A DNA stretch of 64,000 bases from Vitis vinifera (lineage: Eukaryota; Streptophyta; Magnoliopsida; Vitales; Vitaceae). The position numbers and the translations under genes were made by a program. Location: the NCBI RefSeq assembly GCF_030704535.1, contig NC_081808.1, positions 15,588,001 through 15,652,000 of the forward strand, given 5' to 3'. Below the pieces are notes generated by a model, which had not been told where the DNA came from, did not search any database, and saw only the letters and a program-made list of their open reading frames with translations. Below are positions 48,762 through 59,560 of the stretch, in pieces. Positions within the stretch are counted from its first letter, which is position 1, and each line of letters opens with the position of its first letter.

Positions 48762-48873
48762 CCGTTTGATAGTGATTTTACGAAGCGTTTTTAATATTTC
48801 TAATACTTGAAAATTTTTATCATTCAAGTGTTAGAATGCTAAAAACACTTCCTAAAATCACTCCTCAACGCAC
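48762..48873. repeat. Small MITE, family A, copy 3
   Basis: Starts ccgtttgatagtgatttta and ends taaaatcactcctcaacgcac, with aagcgtttttaatatt and aaaaacacttcc inside. The best-preserved of the three copies in the window. Confidence 0.7.
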
Positions 48874-49189
48874 TTTTAATAGTGTAAAATAAATAATTTT
48901 ATATGATTTTTTTAATATTTATATTTTTTATATTTAATTATCATATAAATAATATAAAAAAAGACATTAAAAAATTAAGAATTGATTTTTAAATTTTTAT
49001 TAATCAATTAAATATAATTTAAAATAAAATAATTAGAATTGGTTTTTTTTTTAATGATTATTAACATTAACAAATTTAAATTGAACATATATTATCAATT
49101 ATCAAAGAGCATTATAATCCAATGGTAGCCAAGGACTGAACCCAAGGGTTCGAACCCCCGACTGCATTTCAGAGGAAAATTGTTCTCAT

Positions 49190-49560
49190 GATTTGTTTCC
49201 TTCTCTCACTCGAGGCATCAAGAAGCCCTTTTCTGAAGTTGCCCTTCACACGAGAGAATCCCTAAAAAGGCCCTAATTTCCTCTGCCACTCTCAATCCTC
49301 GCAGGTACTAATCTAATCATGTTATTATTTTTTTTTCTGCAACCCCCGTTTGATTCCCAAGAAAATCCATTCCCCATTCGATTTCCGAGAAAATCCATGC
49401 AAAACCCCCAAGGAAAATAAAAAAAAATTGCTTTTTTTTTTGCTTCCTGTGTTTTCTGGATCTGTTCTAGGGGTCTCTTTGCTTTTATGCCATTGGATTT
49501 AAATTTCACGAACCCCAAATCCACGATTTTTGAGCCAGGCTGAAAAACACAACCTTTGCC
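49190..49560 (+). other. Orphan GC-richer block resembling a 5'UTR exon and intron start
   Basis: C/T-rich sequence (ccttctctcactcgaggcatc, ccctaatttcctctgccact) ends in a donor-like cgcag|gtacta at about 49303, followed by T-rich intron-like DNA. It looks like the leader of a host gene, but no coding exon follows. It might be a captured or truncated gene start. Confidence 0.35.
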
Positions 49561-49659
49561 TGCAAATCATGATCAGATTACCAAATAGCATCTTATTTTT
49601 TTTTATTTTTTATTTTTAAATTGGATAGATTTTGTATCCTGTGCGTGGGCTGGACTAGT

Positions 49660-49870
49660 AGGAAATATCGGGAAATTTCCCGAAAACTCGGTAAAAATAC
49701 CGAAATATCGGCGATATTTCTGAAAAATTACCGAAATTTCCGTCGACCGATAATCGGTGAGGAATATCGTATCGGAGCAGAGCGAAATTTCTTTCTCCGA
49801 TATTTCCGAAAAATTACAAAAATTTCCGTAGAAATGTCGTCGAAATTTTTCGATATTTCAAACACTGCAC
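49660..49870. repeat. Cluster of short inverted CGATATTT / AAATATCGG motifs
   Basis: Within about 210 bp, motifs such as aaatatcgggaaatttcccg, ccgaaatatcggcgatattt, ccgataatcgg and cgatatttc recur in both orientations, making the region rich in short dyads. The stretch 48286-48350 (gatatatcgg, ggatatcgg) is similar. Probably part of a repeat family. Confidence 0.55.
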
Positions 49871-49955
49871 ATACTTACCAAACACAAGATAGGATATAAT
49901 ATTCCCATTCTTATCTTATCTCATCTCTTGGTATATCCTGCGAACCAAACATGAT

Positions 49956-50989
49956 CTTAGACTACTTTTTTATAATATGAGTAACATGATCTTAGACTAC
50001 TTTTTAATAATGTGAGTACTACTTTGACCAAACTTTAATTATCTTTAGAGCTTTGTTATTTTGTAATTATTTTTAGATAAGTGTGTGAAAACATAATTTT
50101 TCCTTGTTTTCCTCCATAATTTGAATAAGTTAAAACTTTTTTATGTTACTTCTTAAGTTGGATTTATAGAGTAAAGCTGAATTTAGGAGGAAAAAAAATA
50201 TAAATAAATAAATAGAATGATTATTAATATGAAATTTTTTTATGAAAATATAAATATTCAAAACAAATATAGAAAGTAATATTGCATATGCTAGATTAAA
50301 TATTTCTTTCATAAATAAATAACTATAAAGAAAATATTTTTGTGATTGTGATATGATGAAAAAGAAAGGGTTACTTGTCAAAATACGTTAGAGAATCCAA
50401 ACAAGACAATTTTTTTTTTATTTAAGGAAAATTTAATTTAGTGATTGATTAATATTAAAAGAGAAACAAGTATAAAATGACAAACATTAAGAAGGAAAAA
50501 TGTTTGAACATAAGAAGTAAAATATGCTTAATGTTATGATCTTCTTATATACTTGTTTACTTAATTGGGCTTGATAGGAATATCTTTATCCTTACATTGT
50601 TTCCTTTTTTTTAATAAGACAATTCCTCGATAGGAATTTATTGAGATAATTTTGGAATATATAAATATAATTGAAAAAAAAAAGTGATTTATTTGGTGAT
50701 ATGAGAATTATTTTGTGGTAATGAAACAAAAAAAGTAATTAAAGATGCAACTAAAAATATTTTTATTACCTTGAAAAAAAACTTCTAAATGAATAACTTT
50801 AAGAAAATATGTTTGGTACTAAAAATGGTAAATGCAATCTTGTTTGTGCTTTTTTATATGAAATACGAGTAATAAATATCTTAGATGTAAGGATTGCATG
50901 TGTGATGTCAATGTATTTATAGAAATTGAAGAATACTAGATACTTTGTGATAATTTTTGTATGTGATATCTTACTAATGTGTTCTTCAA
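49956..50989. other. AT-rich spacer, nothing recognised
   Basis: A duplicated phrase (gtaacatgatcttagactactttt / catgatcttagactactttttataatatgagta) occurs at 49949-50020. No gene. Confidence 0.4.
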
Positions 50990-51626
50990 TGTGCAAAAAG
51001 TTCTAATACCATAATGATGCAAAGAAATTGGCAGAAGTATTTAAGATGAGAAACGGACTAGCAAGTAAGTTAGATCCATATTCATCGAGAAGGATGGACC
51101 AAACTCACAAAAGAGTTACCTTTAGAGGTAACCCAATCTTTGTGATTGGAGATCCTATGAAAAAAGGTTTAATGGGTAGAAAGAATTTGCATGAGTGACT
51201 TGTAAGCAACATTAACTTTGAAAAGAGAGTCTCTTCCCTATTCCTATGACAATAGTGCTACCAATGTGATGTTAGGAAGGGTTTTGCTCTGAATTAGCCC
51301 GAGGTAAAAAGTGTTGTAAGGTACAAGTTGCATGTGCCCTTAGAGGACTCACCTAAGTGAAAGAGGTTATGAGGCCGCAGCTATGGGATTGGGCTATTTC
51401 GTAGTAACTCTCATGAGAATCAAGATACTAGCACATGACCATCAACAGTGCGGACCACTTAGAACAAAGTTTTATATCAATACTATGTGTGAGACATGTT
51501 GAAATTTGGTTCAAGGGTCTAGTTCAAGACTTAGTTCACTACCCTACACCAATTACATAGAATAGAGCTACCTAATCTTTTATTTATTTATTTTTTATTT
51601 TAAATTTCTTAATTAATTCATTATTA

Positions 51627-51670
<44 letters not shown>

Positions 51671-51960
51671 GAAGTTTTAAACTTTATGGGAGATTGTTGG
51701 AATTTTGATAAAATAAAGTTTAAAACTTTAATTATTTTTAAAAATGAAATAAAATATTTTATACAAATTAATTTGGTAAGTCAAAGTCTCTTAATTTATA
51801 ATTGATGATCTTTAATATTTGCAACTAATAGGATGAGAGTTATGAGTTTTAAAGAGAATCATCCATTACATTTATAATCGGCTCTTCTTAATTCTCTAAA
51901 ATCTAAGTTTTTAAGGAAAACTTCCTTGATTATTTATAAAACTAATACATTACATATAAA
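50990..51960 (+). mobile_element. 3' end of an LTR retrotransposon with part of its LTR
   Basis: Non-coding, evenly composed sequence (50990-51590) runs into an (ATT)n stretch and then ttatgggagat|TGTTGGAATTTTG at 51684-51707. A purine-rich tract abutting TGTTGG is the usual polypurine tract / 3' LTR junction. The LTR part resembles 46528-46910. No pol domain was recognised, so it may be a non-autonomous or deleted element. Confidence 0.5.
51620..51670. repeat. (ATT)n microsatellite
   Basis: About 16 near-perfect trinucleotide units just upstream of the LTR-like junction. Confidence 0.9.
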
Positions 51961-51973
51961 TGTAAAAATTAAA

Positions 51974-52340
51974 GCCTATTTGGTAACTGTTTTCAAAAAC
52001 AATTTTGAAAATTAGTTTTTGAGAGTAGTTTATGATGTTTTGTAGAATAAAAGTTTGTTTGGAATCTAAAATGTCTTTAACTTATTTTTAATATATTTTA
52101 AAAATAATTTTTATATGCAATGTTATATTTTTTAATAATTCTATTTGCTTATATAATTATTTTTTAAAATAGTCATAAAAAAAAAAAAAAACTGAAAAGA
52201 ACTAAAAGATTTTATTTGAAAACATCATATTTTCTATTTTTAAGAACATAAAACCGAAAGCAATTTTTAGTTGTCAAACGTGTTTGTCTTTTTTGTTGAA
52301 TAACATAAAATTATTCTTGAAAATAGTTTCCAAACAGACC
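51974..52340. mobile_element. MITE, family B, copy 3 (most complete)
   Basis: Left end gcctatttggtaactgtttt and right end aaaatagtttccaaacagac form imperfect inverted repeats of about 33 bases with 6 mismatches; 367 bp in all. Related copies lie at 37681-38056 (inverted) and 38820-39130. Confidence 0.7.
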
Positions 52341-52590
52341 GTAAATTGTTTATCCAATTTGTAAAAACTTGACACCAACTTAAACATAATTAAATTAAGC
52401 ACGAATCGAAAATCTTAAAAACGAAGGTGGGGTTGGATTGAACTTGAATAAGGAGATGATACGCATTAGAAATCAGCCCACTTACAGCCTAACACTTTGA
52501 AAATTGGACCGGTCCAGTCGAGGCTATTATTACCTGACTTAACCCATGTAGGGGCCGTCTCTATTTACCCAAAAGAATTCAACCATCCCT
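52341..52590. other. Putative promoter region of the Rpr2/Rpp21-like gene
   Basis: Moderately GC-richer than its surroundings. No TATA box assigned. Confidence 0.35.
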
Positions 52591-53515
52591 TGTCCAAATG
52601 CTGCGTTCCCTAATTCTCTGCCTTCTTTCACACAAACTTTCTGAGTTCAAGGTACTGTTCCAATCTCTATTCTCAATCCAATTGATCGTCTGCTACGTTA
52701 GATATAAATTAATCGTTTGGTTGCGGAGAAAATAATGAGAAAATTAAAGGAATTTTTTAATCATAAACTTTTCGCCATCTAGGGTTCGAGCAGAAAATTG
52801 CACTTTATCTAAAGCTCGTAAGATTTTTAATTTTTAAAATTTCTTTTTTGTTTGTTTTGGATCTTTGGCAGCAAAGAAAGTGAGGGAGATAACATAGCAA
52901 TTAAAGTGTGGTTTTCTTTTTTTTTTTTTTCCCTTCATTTTCTTGGTGACCAAACAGACTGTCGGATTTCATAGAGTGTCTTTTAAGTTGATATGTATTT
53001 ATATGATGTATGTTTGTTTCCTCTCAATGAACTTTCTGTCCATGATGAGTAAAATAAAACCTGTTTCAAGATTATATTATAGCATAAGTAACAAAATCAA
53101 GTTAGTAGGAAGAAGGTTCACTAAAGAATGTAACACAGGTTACTGATTTCTGGTGAAGTTAAATTGCTTTCATGTGGATGCCTTGTTGATTTTACTACTC
53201 TTACAAGACACTACAGACTCTACATGGAAAATTTTACACTCTGTACGTTATTGGTGAACTGGGTTTTCTGCTGAGTTCCAGGATTCAATTCATTTGATAA
53301 TCTTTGGCAGTCATCAGTCATAATGAGTATTAGTTTATTTAGGTCAAAGTGATGATCTTTATGAATTTCTGTTTTTAATGTGTGCTTTCTCAACTATTTG
53401 ATGAGTGCTATAAGAAGCTTCCTCTATTGCTTTCTAATCTGTGTTATTGAGAAAGCACCTGGTGGGGATGCTAAAATTGATGGTTCAATAATAATCTCTC
53501 AGAAATTCCAGTGTT

Positions 53516-53522
53516 GAGTTTT

Positions 53523-53555
<33 letters not shown>

Positions 53556-53662
53556 CTGATAGGTAAATTTTTGTCCCTATTGGGACTTGAACCCGGAACC
53601 TTCCACAAACCCTCCCCATGCCTTTACCACTTGAGCTAGGCCTCAAGGGCGAGTTTTTCTTT
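53516..53662 (-). mobile_element. tRNA-derived SINE with 12-bp target-site duplication
   Basis: On the minus strand the body starts near 53650 with CCCTTGAGGCCTAGCTCAAG, an RNA polymerase III A box (TAGCTCAAGTGG), then a B box (GGTTCAAGTCC, about 53582-53592), and ends in a long A tail (plus-strand T run 53528-53555). The sequence gagtttttcttt occurs on both sides, 53516-53527 and 53651-53662, a clean 12-bp target-site duplication. Body length is about 95 bases before the tail, short for a plant SINE, so the 3' part may be reduced. Confidence 0.8.
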
Positions 53663-53709
53663 CTTAAGTCCCAGGCCTCAGGCCCAGGAATGCATGAGAG
53701 GAAGGAAAA

Positions 53710-53733
53710 ATAAATAAATAAATAAATAAATAA
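53710..53733. repeat. (AAAT)n microsatellite
   Basis: Six perfect taaa units in the leader intron. Confidence 0.9.
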
Positions 53734-54964
53734 AAAGCAGAAAAAAGGAACAGATAATATGGAATATATGATTTGATCCTTTCTTTTTTCTGTTTTTTCT
53801 TTAAGCTTTTGTCTCCACCCACACAAGACTAAAATTTGCTTGTTTTTGTTTTTTATATTTTTTGTTTCTAGTTCTTTTTTTTTTAGACCCCTCATGGAAT
53901 GGAATTACCTTCAGATAATGTACATAGAGCCACATGGGTAGTGGAATTGGTTTTTGTTCTTTCTATTTTAAATTTGATTCATGTATAAATTTTTCAAATT
54001 TAATTCATGCATAAATTCTTTTATTTGAAAATCACTTGCCCCACCTCTATGTTTATTTTTGTTCAACTCTATAATTTTGTGATGTCAATGCTAATGCTGC
54101 CATGGAAAATGGTCACCATTAACATATGTTCATTAATCTATGCTATTTTTTTTTCTTCACATTTCCATGTTTCAAGAAGGTTTTAAAGCAGTAAAATAGG
54201 TTTTGTTTTAGTGAATTGATTACCTGAAAAATATTCTATTAATGTGTGTGCATGGTGTGGTTTTATGCATTTTTTGTTCTATTTGAACCATTTATTGCAT
54301 GTTTTGAGACTTTCCAATAAGTAGTTGCTGCCATTCTAAAGATGTTTTGTTTCATCCTTTAGTTTAAGCCTCTCTCAAAACACCAATTTTTCATAGATGG
54401 AGCACAAAGCTGAAAATGTATATGGGATTTATATGTATTTACTGAATGAATTTGAATGTTCATCGATTTAACTGGTTCTATTGCTAGAAGTACCGATGGA
54501 TGCATGAATGGTGCAACCGGTTCCAATCTCTCATTTGGGGTTGCACAGAAACTCGAGGAAAGCAATAAAAATTAAGATATTTTTTTAATATTACTTTTCA
54601 CTTCTTTCCATACTAAGATATGCCAAAATTTGGGTCCAAGAGAAGATTTTTCTTAATCAAGCTTTTAGTCAAGCTCAAGCTTGGCATATCGAGGATACTA
54701 GACCATCTCTTGTGTCCAGTTTTACCTCTTAAGAGAAAAGAACAAACTAAAATGGTCTTTTCTGTCAATTTCAGGTGAGAAATTTGAATCTTAGCAACAA
54801 CACCCAGTATACCGGGGATTGGAGCTCTTATCTTTTTTATCCTTCATCCTGTTGTTTGACTTCTCACAACACTACCACACACTTCTGTCATTCATTGTCA
54901 TCCTTTTTTTTTGTCCACCCATCAGTCATTTTTCAAATTGCCACAGGAAACATCCCAGCAAGGC

Positions 54965-55748
54965 ATGGCTAAGAACCGAGACAAGAGGAAAGGGTCAGGT
55001 CTTCCTTCTGCATCCCACACTTCAATCACACTGAGAGAAGAAAACAGTGGGCGAAAGCAAAATAAAGCCAAAGGAGGTTCCACCAATATGAAGTCCATGT
55101 TGAAACTGCAGCACTTGAAGAGTCTGGCAATGTGGGCTAGTCAGGAAGCATCCATTCCTTCTCTAGGTGCCTTTTTTGGGCACCGTTTGATGTCATGTGG
55201 AGTCCCAGATCAATCCTTGTTTCCTTGCCAGAGGTTTGACTATTTTTCTTTAAAGTTCTCTGTGTGTTGTTGTGACTGATGGTTCATTGTTTTTCTATTG
55301 CATGTAGTTTTCAATTTTGTTGGAATGGTGGTGTTTCGAACTTTTTGTAAGTGTTTTGGAAATTGGGCTTCAGCCTATTGATTAATCAATTCCCTGGAAT
55401 GGTTAGATCAAATCTGATGCAGTTTTATTATATAATATATATCTGTATTGATTATATTATATTGTTGCAAGAATAGTTGGGTTTACTTGTGAAACCTTAG
55501 CTATGTAAGATCAATATTTTATTTTATTTTGGCCATGTACTATACTATTATCTTGACATTTAGAGTAAAGATTTGGGTTGTCATGAGTTGGTTTTCTGAT
55601 TAAGGCGTTTTTGTATTTAGCACAGTTTATTGATTAAGTTGAGAAGTTTAATCTTTTTGCAAATCTTACAGTGCTTCCAATTTCCCTATGTCTTTGTGTT
55701 GTGTTGTGAATCAATAATAGTCGGGTTTACTTGTGAAACCTTAGCTAT

Positions 55749-55815
<67 letters not shown>

Positions 55816-57350
55816 GTATATATATGTATATATGTTGGCCATGTACTATACTACTGTCTTGACCTTTAGGGTAAAGATTTGGGTTGTCACGGGTTGGTTT
55901 TCTGATCAAGGTGTTTTTGTATTTAGCACGGTTTGTTGATTAACTTGAGAAGTTTAATCTTCTTGCCAATCTTATGGTGCTTTCAATTTCCTTGTGTCTT
56001 TGTTTATGTTGTGAATCAAGGAACAATCCTGAGCTGAAAATAACTTGTTCCCCCCATATTTTGAGTGATCTGAATAATTAAGAAAGTGAACTCTGGGCCT
56101 GTTACAATCAAGTTTCATCTAGACTTCTGTGTTTTTTCTATTTCTTTTTTAACCATTTCTTGGGAGAGAAATCTGTTTCTACCTTGTATGATCAAAGTTC
56201 ATCCAGAATCGTTTTATTTTTTTTCTAATCTTTTATGGAACTATATAAGACTTGTTGAGTTCATCTAGAATCTTTTAGCACTAATATGACTTGTTGGGTA
56301 GTTTGTGGCACTTGGTGCTTTTCAAGGATTGTGTGATGTAACACTATTGCTGCTGATTAGGTAGAAGTGGGTGCAAGTGCCGGTTATCAGTGTTTGTCTT
56401 GGTTTGAAACTCATTTAAGCCCCAAAATCTTAAGACACAGAGACATGACTAAATAACCCAATTTCATTTTTAATACGTTTTTCTCATCCTATATATATAG
56501 TATAGGATGTCCAAAGTGGGTCAATATTTTATATGAACGGAAAGATAAAAAGAACAGATTAGAATATAACTTGCAATGACTTAGGAACTCTTTCTTCTCT
56601 CTTTGCTTGCATGCTTGGTTAAGCACATAGTTAACCAATAGTACATAAGTTGAATACATCTGCCATATATGTTATGTCTGACATTGGTAGTTGGCAATTT
56701 TACCATTCTGCAGATGTGAAACAATTCTTCAGCCTGGCCAAAACTGCACTGTCCGAATTAAACCAAATAGAGCAAGAGCACAACATGGAACCAAGAAATC
56801 TTATGCTTCAACTCAAAACAATGTCATCTACTGGTGCCATTTCTGTTCACATCATAATGTGAAGAGGGGAACCCCAAAAGGCCATATGAAAGAGATATGT
56901 CCAAAGGTGAAGCCATCTCCGGTCTCCAAGCATACTAATCCAATGCCTCAAAATGCTGCTGACCCACAGACAGTCCATCAAAATGAAGTTGAAGTCTGTA
57001 AAACAGATGAGATAGCTTCATCAGCAACAGCCCTAGATATTCCCATCATAGATAGTCCAGCAACTCCAACAGTAGCTACAGATACTCCCATCACAAATAG
57101 TCCAGCAACTCCACTTGTGAGAACAGGTAATACTCTGTTGGGGGGAAAGAGGAGAAAAAGAAACAAACCGGGATCTAGCAAACAAGCTGAACCTGAAAGC
57201 AACTCTGCCTCAGCTGACACACAGAAATCTGTCAGCACATCAAACAAACGAAGGAGAAAATCTTGGACAAGCCTGAGGGAAATTGCCGAAACCAGCGAGC
57301 AGGGTAACACTCGGAACATTGCAAATCTAACAATCCCTTTTTTTCTATAG
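54965..57350 (+). CDS. Rpr2/Rpp21/SNM1-domain protein (RNase P/MRP subunit-like)
   Basis: Two coding exons, 54965-55233 and 56714-57350, encode 301 residues; GT-AG intron with closing phase. The N-terminus is basic (MAKNRDKRKGSG), then a helical Leu-rich stretch. A zinc ribbon follows: Cys88-x2-Cys91 (the pair is split by the intron) and Cys131-x2-Cys134 in WCHFCSHHN, then KRGTPKGHMKEI. CxxC-LxPGxNCTVRI-xxCxxCxxxN is the Rpr2/Rpp21/Snm1 family pattern; family members bind RNA in RNase P or MRP and act in the nucleus. By established knowledge plant nuclear RNase P is protein-only, so an RNase MRP or other RNA role is more likely; that is inference. The C-terminal half is low-complexity, with a 15-residue tandem repeat (DIPIIDSPATPTVAT / DTPITNSPATPLVRT) and basic runs (KRRKRNK, NKRRRKS) that could be nuclear signals. 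ATG 54965 is the first in a suitable frame after the acceptor. Confidence 0.8.
55753..55813. repeat. (CT)n microsatellite in the Rpr2-like gene intron
   Basis: About 30 dinucleotide units followed by a TATATG-rich stretch. The flanking phrases on both sides (gggtttacttgtgaaaccttagctatgtaag at 55479 and 55724; gtactatactac/attatcttgac at 55537 and 55843; ttggttttctgat at 55589 and 55894) show that about 250 bp of the intron is duplicated around it. Confidence 0.85.
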
Positions 57351-57858
57351 GTAGAACAAGCCATTCATTGACAAGGAATACAACCACAGATGAATGAGGA
57401 AACCCAGGTTTCTAGGCTGTAGTATGGTGGGTTGTTCAATTTGTGATGTATAGATGTTTGAGATAAATTTTTATTTTCAGGAAGGAAATATTACACTCCT
57501 GATTAAATCTTTCCAGCATTGATTTCATTATTTGGTGCTGTCTTCGAAGAGAGTAGATCATTTCTCACAGTGGTGTTTGAAAATTTTTGTGGTATATATC
57601 TGTGTTTGTCTATATGTGTATATGAATATATGAATATATGAATCCGGTAGCTCTATTGGTCAGGGCGACCTTAATTAATAAAAAAGTTTAGGCTTCTTGA
57701 AAAGTTTGAGGGAAAAAAAATGTAAAGTAAAATAAGAAGTGAGTTTAAATAGAATAAATTTTTATAAGATGCTTATCATATATTCTTCTTTTGTCAATTT
57801 GTAGGCATATAATTTAAAATATAAATGTATAATTTTTAAAATATTTTTTATTAGATTT
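57351..57858. other. 3' flank of the Rpr2-like gene
   Basis: Likely 3'UTR and AT-rich spacer up to the copia element; a (ATATGA)n run lies at 57620-57642. Confidence 0.45.
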
Positions 57859-58083
57859 TGTAAAGAAAGTAATAGAGATGAGAAAGGAAGGTAACAGAAT
57901 CTGAGATTGGTAAAGTGATTTTCTGTTTTTATTTTTCTCTCTTTATTCTATTGTTTACATAGTAATATATATAGTAGACCTAACTAACAAATTCTCTAAC
58001 AATCCATCCAACAATAATAGAATAAAACCAATGAGCATATGACACATGTACATCTTGTAACCATATGAAATTATCTCTCAACA
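57859..58083 (-). repeat. 3' LTR of the copia element
   Basis: 225 bp, plus-strand sequence begins tgtaaagaaagtaatagaga and ends ttatctctcaaca. Contains tagtaatatatatagta, a TATA-like stretch, on either strand. Confidence 0.95.
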
Positions 58084-58098
58084 TTCTCCCTCAAACTT
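58084..58098 (-). other. Polypurine tract of the copia element
   Basis: Minus strand AAGTTTGAGGGAGAA directly before the 3' LTR (TGTTGAGAG); the standard priming site for plus-strand synthesis in copia elements. Confidence 0.8.
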
Positions 58099-58188
58099 AA
58101 GGTAGAAAGATTTTCTACTTTGAGTTTGTTTATTAGATTTACAAATTGAGTGCTTGAGACAGCTTAAGTCAAGACATCTGCTACTTGA

Positions 58189-59560
58189 TTAATGGAAGGC
58201 ACATGTTGGACTGAAAACCTTTCTTTGCAGAACCTTTTCCCTGGCAAAATATAAATTCAATTCAATGTGTTTTGTCTTGGCATGCAATATTGGATTAGTA
58301 GCTAACAAAACAGTGTTGAGATTATCACACCAAATAACTAGTGGTGTAGGCAAAGTGATTTTAATTTCTAAGAGAAGAGATTGTAACCAAGTGATTTCTG
58401 CAACCAAACTAGCTAGGCTTCTGTATTATGCTTTTGTACTTGATCTAGATACAATATGTTGTTTCTTTGACTGCCAAGTGACTAAATTTGAACCAAAATA
58501 TACACAAAATCCTAAAGTTGATCTTCGGTCATTAGGATCAGAGGCCCAATCAACATCACAAAATGCTACAAGATCAAGAGTAGGAGACTTTCTTAAATGT
58601 AATCCATGATGAAGAGTGCCTTTCAAGTATCTGAGAATTCTTTTGACTACTTTCCAATGAGATTCTAATGGAGCTTGCATATATTGACAAACTTTATTAA
58701 CACTATAGGTAATTTCAGGCCTAGTAACTATTACATATTGAAAGCTCCTACAATTGATTTGTACAACTTCACATCCTGAATCGATTCACTTCCATAGCCT
58801 AAAAGTTTCTGTCTAGTGGTCATAGGAGTAGAAATAGGATTGGCACCTTGCATTTTGGCTTTGCATAATAGATCAGTTATGTATTTTCCTTGAGAAAGGT
58901 GGATACCTTCAGAAGTATGATTCACTTCAATCCCTAACAAATAGTTGACTTCTCCAAGACCTTTTAAGGCAAACTCTCTATTCAAATTGGTAATAAGATG
59001 CATCACAACTTGTTTACCAGTGATAAGAATGCCATCTACATACACAAGCATATAGGTAGAATGACTTTTTGTCACATGAATGAACAAAGACTGATCTGAC
59101 TCGGTAGAGATAAATCCAAAGGAATATAGGGTTGTACTTAACTTTTCAAACCAAGCCCTTGGTGCTTGTTTTAAGCCATATAAAACTTTATGCAATTTAC
59201 AAACAAGATGAGATTGGTTGTGCTGAATAAATCCAGGGGGTTGTTCCATAAAAACTTCCTCATGCAACACTCCATTAAAAAAGGCATTATTAACGTCTAA
59301 TTGATGAATTAACTAACCTCTAGACAAAGCTATAGTAAGCATAACCCGAATAGTTGCAAGTTTAACAATTGGACTGAAAGTTTCTATGAAATCAAAACCA
59401 GCAACTTGATGTAACCCTTTTGCCACTAACTTGGCTTTGTACTTCTGAATTGAGCCATCGGGGTTTTCTTTCACTTTAAATACCCATTTGCAGCCAATAG
59501 GTGTTCTTCCCAGTGGTAATGGGACTAAGGACCATGTATTATTCTTCAAAAGAGCCATCT
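58189..59560 (-). pseudogene. Copia reverse transcriptase-RNase H region
   Basis: Minus-strand blocks in order: CKWVFKVKENPDGSI and KLVAKGLHQ (59400-59490), a stop near 59310, MEQPPGFIQ, KVLYGLKQAPRAWF (near 59150), then YVDGILITG (near 59010-59040), YLLGIEV and ISTPM. The catalytic box is normally YVDDILITG; the second Asp is Gly here (codon GGC). RNase H follows at 58426-58680 (AFCDVDWASDPNDRRST) with a further stop and then KHIELNLYFAREKV near 58220-58270. The product would be a polymerase copying the element RNA, but this copy is catalytically dead and truncated by stops. Confidence 0.92.

Larger units (their letters stand above)
47583..49955. mobile_element. Possible nested transposon with hAT-like imperfect ends
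   Basis: Left end ggctatgtttgattgacaga (47585) resembles the reverse complement of the right end (cctgcgaaccaaacatgatc, 49937-49956), and next to both ends are ggatatgata / ggatataatat phrases. Inside lie a family A MITE (48762-48873), a GC-richer block (49190-49560) and a cluster of cgatatttc/aaatatcgg motifs (49660-49870). No transposase is seen, and the reading as one element is tentative. Confidence 0.35.
52590..54774 (+). other. 5'UTR exon and long leader intron of the Rpr2/Rpp21-like gene
   Basis: A pyrimidine-rich leader-like stretch (52600-52650) ends ttcaag|gtactg, a plausible donor, and tttcag|gtgagaa at about 54774 is a plausible acceptor before the coding exon. The intron would be about 2.1 kb and holds a SINE (53528-53650). 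This reading is inference from splice-like signals; transcripts would settle it. Confidence 0.45.

Noticed and set aside
49119..49165. tRNA-like stretch (aatggtagcc and gggttcgaacccccg)
   Set aside because: The T-arm stem pairs at only three positions and no acceptor stem could be formed; probably chance or a worn tRNA-derived repeat.
53485..53895. 136-residue minus-strand open frame in the leader intron
   Set aside because: Created by the SINE and its A tail (Lys run); not a gene.
56978..57364. Antisense open frame over the Rpr2-like C-terminal exon
   Set aside because: Mirror of the low-complexity coding tail; no family resemblance.
57645..57670. tRNA D-arm-like sequence ggtagctctattggtcaggg
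   Set aside because: Looks like an A box, but no B box or cloverleaf follows within tRNA distance.
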